Part shown: positions 39,951 through 49,546 of the stretch, in pieces
Layout of the letters: the number at the start of each line of letters is the position of its first letter
How positions within the stretch are numbered: position 1 is the stretch's first letter
Assembly (NCBI RefSeq): GCF_034479555.1
Contig: NZ_CP140151.1
Span: 806,001-870,000, forward strand
Origin: Chromohalobacter canadensis
GTDB lineage: Bacteria; Pseudomonadota; Gammaproteobacteria; Pseudomonadales; Halomonadaceae
Reading direction: 5' to 3'
Length of the DNA stretch: 64,000 nt
Made by a program: the position numbers and the translations under genes
Notes under the pieces: generated by a model
Databases searched by the model: none
Seen by the model: only the letters and a program-made list of their open reading frames with translations
Told to the model about the DNA's origin: nothing

Positions 39951-40928
39951 TTACAACCAACCACGCTCTTTATAATAGCGTTTGGCGCCCTCGTGCAGCG
40001 GCGCGGAGAGACCGTCGGAAATCATTTCTTCCGGTTCCAGGTTAGAGAAGGCCGGGTGCAGACGCTTGAAACGATCGAAGTTGTCGAACACTGCCTTGAC
40101 CACTTCGTAGACGACATCGTCATCCACCTTGGAGGAAGTCACGAAAGTCGCCTTGACGCCGAACGTCTCGACATCTTCATCGTTGCCCTTGTACATGCCA
40201 CCGGGAATGACCGATTTGGCGTAGTAGGGATATTCCTCGACCAAGCCATCCACCGCGTCATCGTTCAGCGGGACGAGGTTGGCATCTACGGTCGTGGTTG
40301 CTTCCTGAATCGCGCCATTGGGATGGCCGACCACATACGCCATGGCATCGATGTTGTTATCCGCCAGCGCCGAGGCCATTTCGGAAGCGCCCAACTCGGA
40401 GGCCAGCGAGAACACATCTTTGTCCCAGCCTTCGGCATCCATCAGCACTTCCATGGTGGCGCGCTGGCCGGACCCCGGGTTGCCGATGTTGACGCGCTTA
40501 CCCTTGAGATCTTCGACCCCGTGGATATCAGCATCCTTGCGCGCCAGAACGGTCAACGGCTCGCCGTGCACGGAAAATACCGCACGCAGGTCTTCCATCG
40601 GCTGCTTGAAATCACCCTCGCCATTGTAAGCACGATATTGCACGTCGGATTGCGCGACGCCCATGCTCAGCTCATCGGACTTGATGCCGTTGATATTGGC
40701 CACGCTGCCACCGGTAGACGGTGCGTTACAGCGAATGTTGGTGTCTTCCGAGTTACGGTTGACCAGGCGACAGATCGACTGACCCACCACGTAGTAAACC
40801 CCTGTCTGCCCACCTGTCCCGATGGTGACGAAGCGCTCCTGATCCTGAGCCATCGCCGGCGTCGAAAGCGCGGCGGCACCCAGCAGGGCCCCGGAGAATA
40901 GCGCAGCGGTAAAGGCGTAACGTTTCAT
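39951..40928 (-). CDS. TAXI family TRAP transporter solute-binding protein
   Basis: A 325-residue periplasmic protein with a Sec signal peptide (cleavage near STPAMAQD). The TAXI subfamily shows in FVTIGTGGQTGVYYVVGQSICRLVN, APSTGGSVANINGIKSDELSMGVAQSDVQY and RVNIGNPGSGQRATMEVLM. AGAGGTGC precedes the ATG. It is expressed with the fused permease downstream. The 232 bases upstream (40929-41160) must hold the promoter. I see no specific operator in them. Confidence 0.93.
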   Translation of the reverse strand: MKRYAFTAALFSGALLGAAALSTPAMAQDQERFVTIGTGGQTGVYYVVGQSICRLVNRNSEDTNIRCNAPSTGGSVANINGIKSDELSMGVAQSDVQYRAYNGEGDFKQPMEDLRAVFSVHGEPLTVLARKDADIHGVEDLKGKRVNIGNPGSGQRATMEVLMDAEGWDKDVFSLASELGASEMASALADNNIDAMAYVVGHPNGAIQEATTTVDANLVPLNDDAVDGLVEEYPYYAKSVIPGGMYKGNDEDVETFGVKATFVTSSKVDDDVVYEVVKAVFDNFDRFKRLHPAFSNLEPEEMISDGLSAPLHEGAKRYYKERGWL

Positions 40929-41160
40929 GCATGCACCTCTTTAACATTATTTTGACGAGCCGATCGCAAGGCCGAGGCCACGACCGGCAATCGGGAGCGA
41001 CCGAAAAGCACTGCGAAGGCAGTACGCTCCAGCGCATTCAATTCCCTTGCAACCAGCTTAGGCAATATGTGCCAAAGCCGATAGCCGGCGGGCATGATAA
41101 CCGCCCGTTGCGCCGACCGGAACAGACGTTTTCCATATCGAGCCTGTATTCGACTAACGT

Positions 41161-41967
41161 CTAACCCGACAGCACGGTGAACAACATCTTTACCGATAGC
41201 GCCATCAAGACGAACGCGAAAATGCGCTTGAGCGCAGACACGGGTAGACGATGGGCGAGCCGAGCGCCCAGGGGTGCGGTGAAGAAGCTCACGCTCGACA
41301 TCAGGATCACCGCCGGCCAGTAGACGAACCCCAGCGCCCCCACGGGCAATCCAGGTTCTCCCAAGCCGTTGATTAGATAACCGACCGCCCCTGCCAGCGC
41401 GATCGGCAGGCCTACCGCTGCGGACGTGCCGATCGCACGCCGCATGGAGACGTTGCACCAGGTGAGAAACGGCACCGTCAACGAACCGCCACCGATGGCG
41501 ACCAAAGCGGAGATACCGCCGATGCCCAGTCCCACGCCTGATACGCCCCAGGCGCCCGGCAAGGTGCGCGACGGCTGGGGCTTGAGATTAATCAGCATCT
41601 GTAACGAGACGAAGGCCATGAAACAGGCAAAGAAGATGGCCAATCCCGACGTGGGTACGTGGGACGCCAGGAATGTGCCCAGAAACGTCCCCACGAGAAT
41701 ACCCGGCGTGATGGAGCGCACCACCGGCCACACCACCCCGCCGCGACGATGATGCGCTCGCAGGCTGGCCAGCGATGTGGGCACGATGGCGGCCAGCGAC
41801 GTCCCGAGCGCCACATGTACCAGGGTGTCATGCGGGAACCCCTGCAGAGCGAACAGCGATGTCAGTATCGGCACCATGATGCCGCCACCGCCGACCCCCA
41901 ACAGGCCAGCGAAGATACCCACCACACCGCCCAAGGCCAGATAAGCCAACCACCATATCGGATCCAC
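41161..41967 (-). CDS. TauE/SafE family sulfite/organosulfonate exporter-like protein
   Basis: An inner-membrane protein of about 268 residues with eight hydrophobic segments and the duplicated TauE motif GIFAGLLGVGGGGIMVP and GIGGISALVAIGGGSLTVPFL. Members move sulfite, sulfoacetate or other anions. The ligand here is unknown. The GTG at 41967 (MDPIWWLAYL) is favoured because AAGGAG lies seven bases upstream. An ATG at 41985 would place that site inside the coding region. Confidence 0.87.
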   Translation of the reverse strand: MDPIWWLAYLALGGVVGIFAGLLGVGGGGIMVPILTSLFALQGFPHDTLVHVALGTSLAAIVPTSLASLRAHHRRGGVVWPVVRSITPGILVGTFLGTFLASHVPTSGLAIFFACFMAFVSLQMLINLKPQPSRTLPGAWGVSGVGLGIGGISALVAIGGGSLTVPFLTWCNVSMRRAIGTSAAVGLPIALAGAVGYLINGLGEPGLPVGALGFVYWPAVILMSSVSFFTAPLGARLAHRLPVSALKRIFAFVLMALSVKMLFTVLSG

Positions 41968-42029
41968 GTGCTCACTCCTTGTCATCGAACATTCGGTACC
42001 ACTTCAGCGTCGACAGTCGGCCCGCTAGC

Positions 42030-42515
42030 CTAGCGCGGCGATAGCAATGGCGCGATCGGAAGCCAATCCCCCACTTCGATATCGTGCCGGTCGAAGTATC
42101 CGGCATTGACTTCCAGTGCCGCGCGAAACGGCACCTTGGCCGCATAACTGGGGCACTCGGCGCTGGAAGCGGCCTGGCACGGCAGCATGCGCCGGATGGC
42201 GCGTACCTCACCGTCCGCGCCTAGAAAGGCAATATCCAGCGGGATACGCGTGCGATACATCCAGAACGCCGCTTCGGGGGGTTGCGAATTGGCGTAGACG
42301 AATAACATACCGGCATTCGGCGCCAGTGCGTCGCGCTCCATCAATCCCCGGGAACGCTCGTCGGCCTGCCTGGCTACCTCCACCGATAGCGTCTCTCCGG
42401 CCACTTCCAACGTGGCGCGTTCGAGCGTCGAGCGCTCCTCTCCAAACGCCGGCACGAATGTCAGCGCCAACAGGCCCAACACCATCCAGCCCGACACGTA
42501 CAATGTCCGTTTCAT
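42030..42515 (-). CDS. DUF192 family periplasmic protein
   Basis: A 161-residue protein with a signal peptide (about 25 residues, ending VPAFGEE). The DUF192 core has ADERSRGLMERDALAPNAGMLFVY, FWMYRTRIPLDIAFLGADGEV and a C-terminal ALEVNAGYFDRHDIEVGD. Function is unknown. The small beta-rich fold may bind a ligand. It is divergent from the EamA exporter and upstream of the TauE-like gene, 62 bases apart. Confidence 0.85.
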   Translation of the reverse strand: MKRTLYVSGWMVLGLLALTFVPAFGEERSTLERATLEVAGETLSVEVARQADERSRGLMERDALAPNAGMLFVYANSQPPEAAFWMYRTRIPLDIAFLGADGEVRAIRRMLPCQAASSAECPSYAAKVPFRAALEVNAGYFDRHDIEVGDWLPIAPLLSPR

Positions 42516-42586
42516 GCGCTATCCTCTTGCGTTCTACCACCCAACGCGAATGATGCCTGACGTCACTCGCCTACAAGGACGCCCCC

Positions 42587-43450
42587 GTGCCGCTTCGCGA
42601 CCTCCTGCTTGGCCTTCTGGTCATCGTCATCTGGGCCTTCAACATCATCGTCATCAAGGTCGGCGTGGATGACATGCCGCCACTGATGCTGATGACACTG
42701 CGTTTCATGCTGGTCGCCGTTCTGGTCGTCCCCTTCACCCGCGTGACACGACGGCAACTGCCGTGGCTGCTGGTGCTATCGGTCACCTTCGGGGGGCTGC
42801 ATTTTCCGTTGCTGTTTCTGGGCCTGGGGCAGGCCGAGGCCGGTACCGGCGCTTTGCTGGTGCAGATGGGGACGCCCTTTGCCACCTTGCTCGCCGCCGT
42901 ATTTCTCAAGGAACGCCTCGACCTTCGGCGCTTGCTTGGGTTGTTGCTGGCCTTCGCTGGCGCCGTGGTACTCGCCGGAGGGCCGGCGCTGCCCAATGTA
43001 ACGGCCACATTGACGCTCTTGACCAGCGCCCTGGCCTGGGCGGTGTCGACGTTGATCATAAAGCGTGCGCCGGCCATCTCGCCGCTGACGCTGGCCGGAT
43101 GGATCGCGCTGTTCGCGATTCCCCAAGTCGCATTGGGCAGCTGGCTTTTCGAGACTCAGCACCTGGAAGCGCTTCGCCGTGCCGGCTGGATCGGCTGGGG
43201 CGCGGTATTCTACACGGCGGTGATGTCGTCGATCATCGCCTACGGCTTGTGGTATGCGCTGCTGCGCCGCCACCCAGTCAACCGGGTCGTGCCGCTGACA
43301 TTGCTGATGCCGGTCATCGCCGTTTTTCTCGGCGTCTGGCTGCTCGGCGATGGCCTGGATAGTCACAAGTTGCTCGGTGGGGCGCTGGTCATCGCCGGGC
43401 TGGCGGTGATCAACCTTCCGGGACGACGGCGTGCCCGCACCGCGCCTTGA
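42587..43450 (+). CDS. EamA-family (DMT) exporter
   Basis: A 287-residue inner-membrane protein with ten hydrophobic segments and two EamA repeats (IVIWAFNIIVIKVG near the start, LTSALAWAVSTLIIKR in the second half). It is close to the E. coli O-acetylserine/cysteine exporter EamA, but the substrate is not proven. GTG start at 42587 with AAGGA at 42575-42579. It ends six bases before the convergent modC. Confidence 0.87.
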   Translation: MPLRDLLLGLLVIVIWAFNIIVIKVGVDDMPPLMLMTLRFMLVAVLVVPFTRVTRRQLPWLLVLSVTFGGLHFPLLFLGLGQAEAGTGALLVQMGTPFATLLAAVFLKERLDLRRLLGLLLAFAGAVVLAGGPALPNVTATLTLLTSALAWAVSTLIIKRAPAISPLTLAGWIALFAIPQVALGSWLFETQHLEALRRAGWIGWGAVFYTAVMSSIIAYGLWYALLRRHPVNRVVPLTLLMPVIAVFLGVWLLGDGLDSHKLLGGALVIAGLAVINLPGRRRARTAP

Positions 43451-43456
43451 GTACGC

Positions 43457-44551
43457 TCACATCACGATCACATCATGGCGGGAGATCGTCACGCTACGCA
43501 GTCGCGCCTGCAGCGCTTGTCCTACCTGCAGCCCCATTTGAGCGATGGCTTCACGGGTGAGACGCGCCCGCAGCGCCTGTCCACCGACGTCCAGCATCAC
43601 CTCGACGAAAGGACTGTAGGCTTCGTCACCGATCTCCCGCAGCGTCGCCGGTAGGCAGGCGACATCCGGCAGAGATGGCGTCCGCGTGGAGGCAACGCCC
43701 ACATCGCGTGCCCGAAGACGCAAACGCACCACAGCGCCGACCGCACCCTCGAGACGCGCGACGCTCAACGTCTCGCCCTCGGCCATGCCCGATAGCGCTA
43801 GACGCGTCAGGCAAAGTGCCTCGTCATGCGCGACGATACGCGCTTCGAGCAACGAAGACGCCTCGAAGCGCCCCGTACGCGGGCCCAGATCGAGGCGTGA
43901 AAACATCTCGTCCACCGGCCCGCTGGCCATGACACGGCCCTCTTCTATCAATGCCACGCGATCGGCCAATGCGCCGATTTCACGCGTGTCATGACTAACG
44001 AAGAGAATCGGCACGCCAGTGTCGCGCGCCAAGCGCCGGATATAGTGCAGGAGCTCCTGCTTGCGCGTCCCATCCAACCCGGTAAGCGGCTCGTCCATCA
44101 GCAGCATGCGCGGACGCGACAGCAACGCCCGACCGATAGCCACGCGCCGTGCCTCGCCTCCCGACAGCAGCCCCGGCGTACGCGATAGCAAATGGCCGAT
44201 ACCCAAAAGCTCGACGAGGCCATCAAAATCCGCGCGCGCTGCGCGCGGCATGCCGTAGCGCAAATTGCCACGCACAGAATAATGCGGAAACAGCCGTGCT
44301 TCCTGAAACACGACGCCCAACTGGCGTCGATGGGGCGGCACCCAACGGCGACGCTGGGTATCCACCAGCCATGTATCGCCCAACCGAATACTGCCACTAT
44401 CCGGCACACCCAATCCGGCGATCAGCCGAATCAGGCTGCTCTTGCCGCTACCCGAGCGTCCGAACAAGGCCGTGACGCCTTCCGCCGGCACCGCCAGCGA
44501 GGTATCGAGCGTGAAATCGCCCAGCCGTTGCGAGACCTTCGCCTCAAGCAT
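43457..44551 (-). CDS. modC: Molybdate ABC transporter ATP-binding protein
   Basis: A 364-residue ATPase. Walker A is FGRSGSGKSSLIR, Q-loop VFQEARLFPH, signature LLSGGEARRVAIGRALL and Walker B MLLMDEPLTGLD. The C-terminal third (from about residue 285) is a Mop/TOBE molybdate-sensing domain. ATG 44551 has GGAGGG upstream and overlaps the end of modB by eight bases. An upstream start at 44578 is less likely. It energises uptake of molybdate for Moco enzymes such as the oxidoreductase at 61.7 kb. Confidence 0.95.
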   Translation of the reverse strand: MLEAKVSQRLGDFTLDTSLAVPAEGVTALFGRSGSGKSSLIRLIAGLGVPDSGSIRLGDTWLVDTQRRRWVPPHRRQLGVVFQEARLFPHYSVRGNLRYGMPRAARADFDGLVELLGIGHLLSRTPGLLSGGEARRVAIGRALLSRPRMLLMDEPLTGLDGTRKQELLHYIRRLARDTGVPILFVSHDTREIGALADRVALIEEGRVMASGPVDEMFSRLDLGPRTGRFEASSLLEARIVAHDEALCLTRLALSGMAEGETLSVARLEGAVGAVVRLRLRARDVGVASTRTPSLPDVACLPATLREIGDEAYSPFVEVMLDVGGQALRARLTREAIAQMGLQVGQALQARLRSVTISRHDVIVM

Positions 44552-45239
44552 GGCGTCCCTCCAGACGCCGGCGCGCACGCCGCGCCAACCATTCCGAGGC
44601 CACCAACGCGATCAACGCCACGATCACCGAGATCACACACAGCCGCGCTGCCGCGGCCTCTTTTCCGGGCGTTTGCACCAGGCTGTAAAGCGCCAGCGGC
44701 AAAGTGCGCGTCTCACCGGGGATGTTGGAGGCAAAGGTAATCGTCGCGCCAAACTCGGATAGCGAGCGTGCGAACGCCAGCACGCCGCCGGTCAGAATGC
44801 CCGGCAATATCAGCGGCAGGGTCACCGTCAGAAAGGTCTTCCAACGGCTCGCGCCGAGCGTGCGCGCCGCTTCCTCCAGCTTGCGATCGACCGACTCCAG
44901 CGACAGGCGCACGGCACGTACCAGCAATGGAAACGCCATCACCGCCCCAGCAAGTGCCGCCCCTTGCCAGGTAAAGGGAAGACTCACGCCCAGCGTTTCG
45001 TGCAGCCATTGGCCCAGCGTGCCTTGTCGCCCCAGCGACACCAGCAGTAGATACCCCACTACTACCGGCGGCAGCACCAACGGCAAATGCACGATGCCAT
45101 CGAGAAGTGTCTTGCCCGGAAAGTCGAAACGCGCCAACACATAGGCCATGCCCAGCCCCGGCAGCAGGATCGCAGCCACCGCGACACCGGAAACCCGCAG
45201 ACTCAGGGACAGCGCTTCCCATTCCAGCGGTGTCAGCAT
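44544..45239 (-). CDS. modB: Molybdate ABC transporter permease
   Basis: A 231-residue inner-membrane permease with five or six hydrophobic segments. The EAA loop reads EEAARTLGASRWKTFLTVTLPLILPGILTG, and the C-terminal half has GATITFASNIPGETRTLPLALY, characteristic of ModB. ATG 45239 overlaps the modA stop (TAATG), so translation is coupled. The longer frame starting at 45317 lies inside modA. Confidence 0.95.
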   Translation of the reverse strand: MLTPLEWEALSLSLRVSGVAVAAILLPGLGMAYVLARFDFPGKTLLDGIVHLPLVLPPVVVGYLLLVSLGRQGTLGQWLHETLGVSLPFTWQGAALAGAVMAFPLLVRAVRLSLESVDRKLEEAARTLGASRWKTFLTVTLPLILPGILTGGVLAFARSLSEFGATITFASNIPGETRTLPLALYSLVQTPGKEAAAARLCVISVIVALIALVASEWLARRARRRLEGRHA

Positions 45240-46039
45240 TATGACGCGTCTTCCGCCGCCACGGTCGCAAAGCCAAAGCGTTGAAAGATCGCGGCCGCCT
45301 GACGGCCATCGAGCCAATCCGCCAGAGACTTGGCCGCATCACTCGGTGCGTCGCCGATCAATGCCATCGGATAGATAATCGGCTCATGAGACGCGTCCGG
45401 GAACAGGCCTAGCGTCTTGACCTTGTCGCTGGCCTGGGCATCGCTGGCATAGACGACACCCAACGGTGCCTCGCCACGCTCGACCAGTGCCAAGGCACTA
45501 CGCACGTTGTCGGCACGCGCTAGCCGTGGCGCGAGCGACGTCCATTGACCGAGCGATGTCAGCGCCTGTTTGGCATAGATCCCCGCGGGGACATGCTCCG
45601 GGTTGCCGAGTGCCAGGCGCCCCTCTTCCAACCGTTCGGCGATCGAGGCGGTCTCATCCGGTGTGAAGTCCTCGAGATCGCTGTCCCGAGGCGCAATCAA
45701 AGCCAGGCGATTGCTCAGCACATCGTGGCGATGCGAAAGCGTGATCCCCTCCTGCGCGTCGAGCCAGTCCATCCAGCGCTCATTGGCCGAGAGATACACG
45801 GCCGCCGGTGCACCGTTGGCGATCTGCCGGGCCAATGTCGACGATGCGGCGTAGACGGGGACGATCTCGACATCATGATCGCGCTCGTAAGCCTCAGCCA
45901 GCGCATCGACGGCATCGGTCAGCGAAGCCGCAGCAAAGACCTTGACGCGTTCACCCGCCAATGCCGAAAGACTTCCCATACCCAACGACAGCGCCAGAGC
46001 ATGAACGATACAAAGACGAACCAACGAACGAAGTGACAT
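45239..46039 (-). CDS. modA: Molybdate-binding periplasmic protein
   Basis: A 266-residue binding protein with a signal peptide ending LSALAGE. The mature start VKVFAAASLTDAVDALAEAY carries the molybdate-contacting serines (AAASL), and YAASSTLARQIANGAPAAVYLSAN is the second binding segment. First gene of modABC. No ModE box was recognised upstream (46040-46153). Confidence 0.93.
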   Translation of the reverse strand: MSLRSLVRLCIVHALALSLGMGSLSALAGERVKVFAAASLTDAVDALAEAYERDHDVEIVPVYAASSTLARQIANGAPAAVYLSANERWMDWLDAQEGITLSHRHDVLSNRLALIAPRDSDLEDFTPDETASIAERLEEGRLALGNPEHVPAGIYAKQALTSLGQWTSLAPRLARADNVRSALALVERGEAPLGVVYASDAQASDKVKTLGLFPDASHEPIIYPMALIGDAPSDAAKSLADWLDGRQAAAIFQRFGFATVAAEDAS

Positions 46040-46149
46040 AAAACTCCGGGCTTAGCGGCCTCGATAAGAATGACAAATGAATTAGCTTACTGAAAATAGC
46101 ACGCGCGATGGCAACAACACAGACACTCCAACCGACACCGTTTCGCATG

Positions 46150-46175
46150 AAAGAGGGAGGCCTAAAGGCCTCCCT
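46150..46175 (-). terminator. Terminator of the TonB receptor gene
   Basis: Stem AGGGAGGCCT (46154-46163) / AGGCCTCCCT (46166-46175), followed on the minus strand by CTTTC. It separates the receptor gene from modA. Confidence 0.65.
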
Positions 46176-46201
46176 GCGCGATATGAGCGTTCGCTCGATG
46201 C

Positions 46202-48181
46202 TTAAAAGTCGAGGCTTGCCCCTACCCAATACCGACGTCCATCGTTCACGTAACCGTATTCGTCGTAGCCGATGTCGTCGTCGAACATGTTATAAACCCC
46301 GAACATGAGCTTGGCCTGTTCGGTCACCTGCCACGAACCGCCACTATCCACGAAGGTGTAGGAAGGGGCACGAATGCTGCTGGAGGACGGCCCCTCGACG
46401 GGCTGGCTCTCTTTGCCACGATAGGTCAAGCGCGTCCAGGCGTTGAGTCGCGCCGTCGGCGTCCAGTCCAGCGTGCCGCTGAACTGATGTTTGGGCAATT
46501 GGGTCAACGGATTGCCTTCGTATTCGCCGCTTTTTTGCTCGGAGTCGGTATAGGTATAGCTCGTCGACAAGGTCAACGTCTCGGTCAGCGGCGACGAGAG
46601 TGCGAGCTCCACGCCTTGCGTCACGGCTTCGTCGACATTGATGCGGGTATTGGTCCGCAGAGTGCCGTCATCGTCGGTATCGTACTGCGTTACCGGCGGG
46701 CATGCGGTGGCCGAGCCACAACGTACCCGCGTGATCTTGTCCTCGAAGTCGTTGTGGAACAGCGTCACGCTGGCATTCAATCCGCGCGGGGCGCTATACA
46801 GCAAGGCAAGCTCCTTGTTGAGCGATGTCTCGGGCTCCAGATCCGGGTTGCCATAGGTAGTACCGCCACGACTAATGGCCCCCCAGTCAGCTGTCAGCTC
46901 ACGCAACCCCGGAGCGCGATACCCGGTTGAAACACCGCCCTTGAGCGTCCAACGCGGCGCCGCCTGCCAAACCCCATACAGACGCGGGCTGACATGGCTA
47001 CCGTAGTTTTCGTTGTCATCCAGACGCACCCCACCGGTCAACGAGAAATCTTGCGTCAACAGCCACTCATCCTCGGCGAACAACGCCCATTGATCGTTAC
47101 TGACCTGGGTCCGGTCGGAGATCTGATTGGTGTTCTGATCATCCAGCTCTTCTTTCTCATAGTTAGCGCCCAGCGTCACGATATGCCGCGACAACGGCAG
47201 TACCCATTGAGTGTTCGCCACGGTGTTGGTGATCTCGATATCGCGCGACTTGTTATCGGTGGACTCCCGCTGGACGTAACTGTCAGAGGTGGCGAATCCC
47301 CAGCGCCCGGTATGGGTCAATGCGTAATGTTCGCGATCATGCTCCGAATAGCTATCGGTGCAACCGCCTCGACATCCCTCCGCCGGAGCCGACTTGCCAA
47401 CATGGGACGCACGATCCTGCGTCTCCTTGCCAACCTCAACACCGAAGTCGTGATTCTCGCTCGGCGTCAACGAAAACTTGGCGGTCAGGCTTTGTAGATC
47501 CTTGTCCTCGTACCCTTGCTCGATGTCATCTTCCTCACGCTTCTGGTACTGGCCATAAACCTGCAGACCCAGCAGATCGTCGGCCACGGGCCCTGACACA
47601 TATAGTTGCCCCTGATTGGCATTGCCCGAGTCGCTGTCTTCCTGCAGCGTGGCCTCGGCGCGCACGTTGCCGTGCCAATCATCGGCCACCTTGCGCGTGA
47701 TGACGTTGATGACTCCGCCGATGGCGTCCGAGCCGTAAAGCGTCGACATGGGCCCGCGAATCACCTCGATACGCTCGATGGCCTGCAGTGGCGGCAACCA
47801 GTCCTGCTCGAACCCAGCACTCCCATTGGGACGTGACTCGCGCGAGGACTGGCGGCGTCCATCGATGAGCATCAAGGTGTACTGAGCCGGCATGCCACGC
47901 ATGCTGATATCGGCACCGTTGTCGCCGGCTCCCCCACCGGTCACGGTGACACCCGGCACGTCCCGCAAGGCATCGGTGATATCGCGGTAGGCTTTTTTCT
48001 CGAGTTGCTCACGCGATATGACACTGATCGATGCCGGGGCCTGTGTGACTTGCTGCGCATATCCGGCAGCGGTGACAACGACATCATCCAGTTGGACGTC
48101 GTCATCGGCAGCATGCGCCATGGGTGTATTGCAGGCTGCAACGGCTAGCGCCAACGTCGATAGACGTGGAAGGTAGGACAT
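46202..48181 (-). CDS. TonB-dependent outer-membrane receptor (FepA/CirA-like)
   Basis: A 659-residue outer-membrane gated porin. Signal peptide to about residue 24, TonB box region DDVVVTAAG, plug domain with DITDALRDVPGVTVTGGG and IERIEVIRGPMSTLYGSDAIGGVINVITRK, then a 22-strand barrel ending in WVGASLDF with terminal phenylalanine. Two cysteine-containing loops (EGCRGGCTD, RCGSATACPP) are visible. A Fur-like site upstream suggests a ferric siderophore ligand. The neighbouring modABC would also allow a metal-chelate role, but a terminator lies between. Confidence 0.92.
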   Translation of the reverse strand: MSYLPRLSTLALAVAACNTPMAHAADDDVQLDDVVVTAAGYAQQVTQAPASISVISREQLEKKAYRDITDALRDVPGVTVTGGGAGDNGADISMRGMPAQYTLMLIDGRRQSSRESRPNGSAGFEQDWLPPLQAIERIEVIRGPMSTLYGSDAIGGVINVITRKVADDWHGNVRAEATLQEDSDSGNANQGQLYVSGPVADDLLGLQVYGQYQKREEDDIEQGYEDKDLQSLTAKFSLTPSENHDFGVEVGKETQDRASHVGKSAPAEGCRGGCTDSYSEHDREHYALTHTGRWGFATSDSYVQRESTDNKSRDIEITNTVANTQWVLPLSRHIVTLGANYEKEELDDQNTNQISDRTQVSNDQWALFAEDEWLLTQDFSLTGGVRLDDNENYGSHVSPRLYGVWQAAPRWTLKGGVSTGYRAPGLRELTADWGAISRGGTTYGNPDLEPETSLNKELALLYSAPRGLNASVTLFHNDFEDKITRVRCGSATACPPVTQYDTDDDGTLRTNTRINVDEAVTQGVELALSSPLTETLTLSTSYTYTDSEQKSGEYEGNPLTQLPKHQFSGTLDWTPTARLNAWTRLTYRGKESQPVEGPSSSSIRAPSYTFVDSGGSWQVTEQAKLMFGVYNMFDDDIGYDEYGYVNDGRRYWVGASLDF

Positions 48182-48248
48182 GGTGCGTTGTTCTCCCTGA
48201 TGAATCCCGCCCCGGCTGCTTCCGGGACTCTTGCGTGATGTTTTAAAA

Positions 48249-48267
48249 TTTAATGCGAATTTTTATC
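48249..48267 (-). promoter_or_regulatory. Fur-box-like site upstream of the TonB receptor
   Basis: On the minus strand GATAAAAATTCGCATTAAA agrees with the 19-base Fur consensus at 12 positions. It lies 68 bases before the receptor ATG in an AT-rich patch that is unusual for this GC-rich DNA. Confidence 0.5.
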
Positions 48268-48420
48268 ATTTAGATTCTTTCACAAGGAACAACAACAGGC
48301 CACGGGACGGGGCGTTTCACAATCCGCAACGCAACGAGATACCATTACAGGCGTTAATGATTTTCAAAAACGTCATGCAATATGCCAGAATAGTGACCTA
48401 CTCCACGCATCACACTGACG

Positions 48421-49371
48421 ATGGCCTATGGCATGCACGATCTCGATGAACTGACCGCGTTCGCCTCGGTCATGGCGTCCGGCAGTCTGACTTCTAGTGC
48501 CCGCGAACTGGGGCTAGCGAAGTCGACCCTCAGTCGACGTATAAGTCAGTTGGAGGAACGGCTGGGCCAGCCGCTACTTCGGCGACAAGCCAACCGACTG
48601 CTTCCCACCGAAGCCGGTACGCTGTTTCTCGCCTACAGCCAGCAGATCCTGCATCTCGCTGAGCAAGGCCAGCAGGCACTCGACGACTTGCGCGCGGATG
48701 TCAGCGGAGAATTGACGGTCGAGGTGCATAATGCCTTCGCGCGTGGCTGGTTCAGCCAGCAAATGGAGGATTTCGTGGCACGTCACCCAGGCGTGCGCCT
48801 GAACCTGCATACCCGTTTGACCCCGCCTACGGGCCCCGAAGACGAAACCCTGTGCCTGTGGCTAGGCGACGTCGCCGACTGCGGCCTGCGTCAGGAGACG
48901 CTCGGCTACATGCGTCGCGGGGTCTACGCGCATCCCGACTACTTCCGGCGCCATGGCATGCCTCACCACCCCCGCGAACTGACCGAACACGCCTGGGTCG
49001 ACCTGCTTGGCACCAGCGAACAAGGCGTAACGTTGCATCACGCCCGTGAAGGAGAGACCCGGATCACACTGCCACCGTCACGCCTGCACGTGGATCAATA
49101 CGTGCTGCATATCGATGCCATCGCGCGGGGGCGCGGCCTAGGCCTTCTTCCCCACTGGATGGCCGAGAAACGCCTGCAGCATCATCCCGGCAGCCTGGCG
49201 CCTTGCCTCGCAGAATGGGCGCCCTCATCGCTTCCCATCACCCTGCTCTATCCATTCGGACGTTTGCCCCGCAAGAGCGTTACGCTTCTCGAGCAGATCC
49301 GCCAGACCGTTCCAGAGAGCTGGCGCCTGCATTCGCCTATCCCGCCCGAGCGCGTTTTCACGCTAGACTGA
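48421..49371 (+). CDS. LysR-family transcriptional regulator
   Basis: A 316-residue LysR-type regulator with HTH LDELTAFASVMASGSLTSSAR continuing to LGLAKSTLSRRISQLEERLG. The effector domain starts at GELTVEVHN. It is divergent from the TonB receptor and upstream, in the same direction, of the aaeXAB-like efflux genes. Either could be its target, and AaeR in E. coli is a LysR protein. The start is at 48421 or four codons later. Neither has a clear ribosome binding site. Confidence 0.85.
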   Translation: MAYGMHDLDELTAFASVMASGSLTSSARELGLAKSTLSRRISQLEERLGQPLLRRQANRLLPTEAGTLFLAYSQQILHLAEQGQQALDDLRADVSGELTVEVHNAFARGWFSQQMEDFVARHPGVRLNLHTRLTPPTGPEDETLCLWLGDVADCGLRQETLGYMRRGVYAHPDYFRRHGMPHHPRELTEHAWVDLLGTSEQGVTLHHAREGETRITLPPSRLHVDQYVLHIDAIARGRGLGLLPHWMAEKRLQHHPGSLAPCLAEWAPSSLPITLLYPFGRLPRKSVTLLEQIRQTVPESWRLHSPIPPERVFTLD

Positions 49372-49405
49372 CAACCTCAAAATGGCATGCTGTACTCTTT
49401 TAAAA

Positions 49406-49468
49406 ATGCACGTTCATATAAAAGACGCGTGCATCTAAAAGACTGGTCCATGTAGAAGTTGGTCCATG
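49406..49468 (+). promoter_or_regulatory. Repeat-containing leader of the efflux operon
   Basis: The gap 49372-49546 is AT-rich. It holds an inverted pair ATGCACG (49406-49412) / CGTGCAT (49428-49434) and a direct repeat TGGTCCATG at 49444-49452 and 49460-49468, 16 bases apart. These look like operator elements. The binding protein is unknown, and the adjacent LysR is a candidate. Confidence 0.35.
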
Positions 49469-49546
49469 CGAAATGCTGATGTGCAGGTGTCGCGCATTTC
49501 GATAGCGTGCTAATATATTCGCTTGCCTTGGCGAACGGGAGAGGGA

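Noticed and set aside
42050..42061. A further partial match to the 25-bp islet repeat (GCGCGATCGGA)
   Set aside because: Only about 11 bases agree, inside the DUF192 coding region, which is expected by chance in GC-rich DNA.
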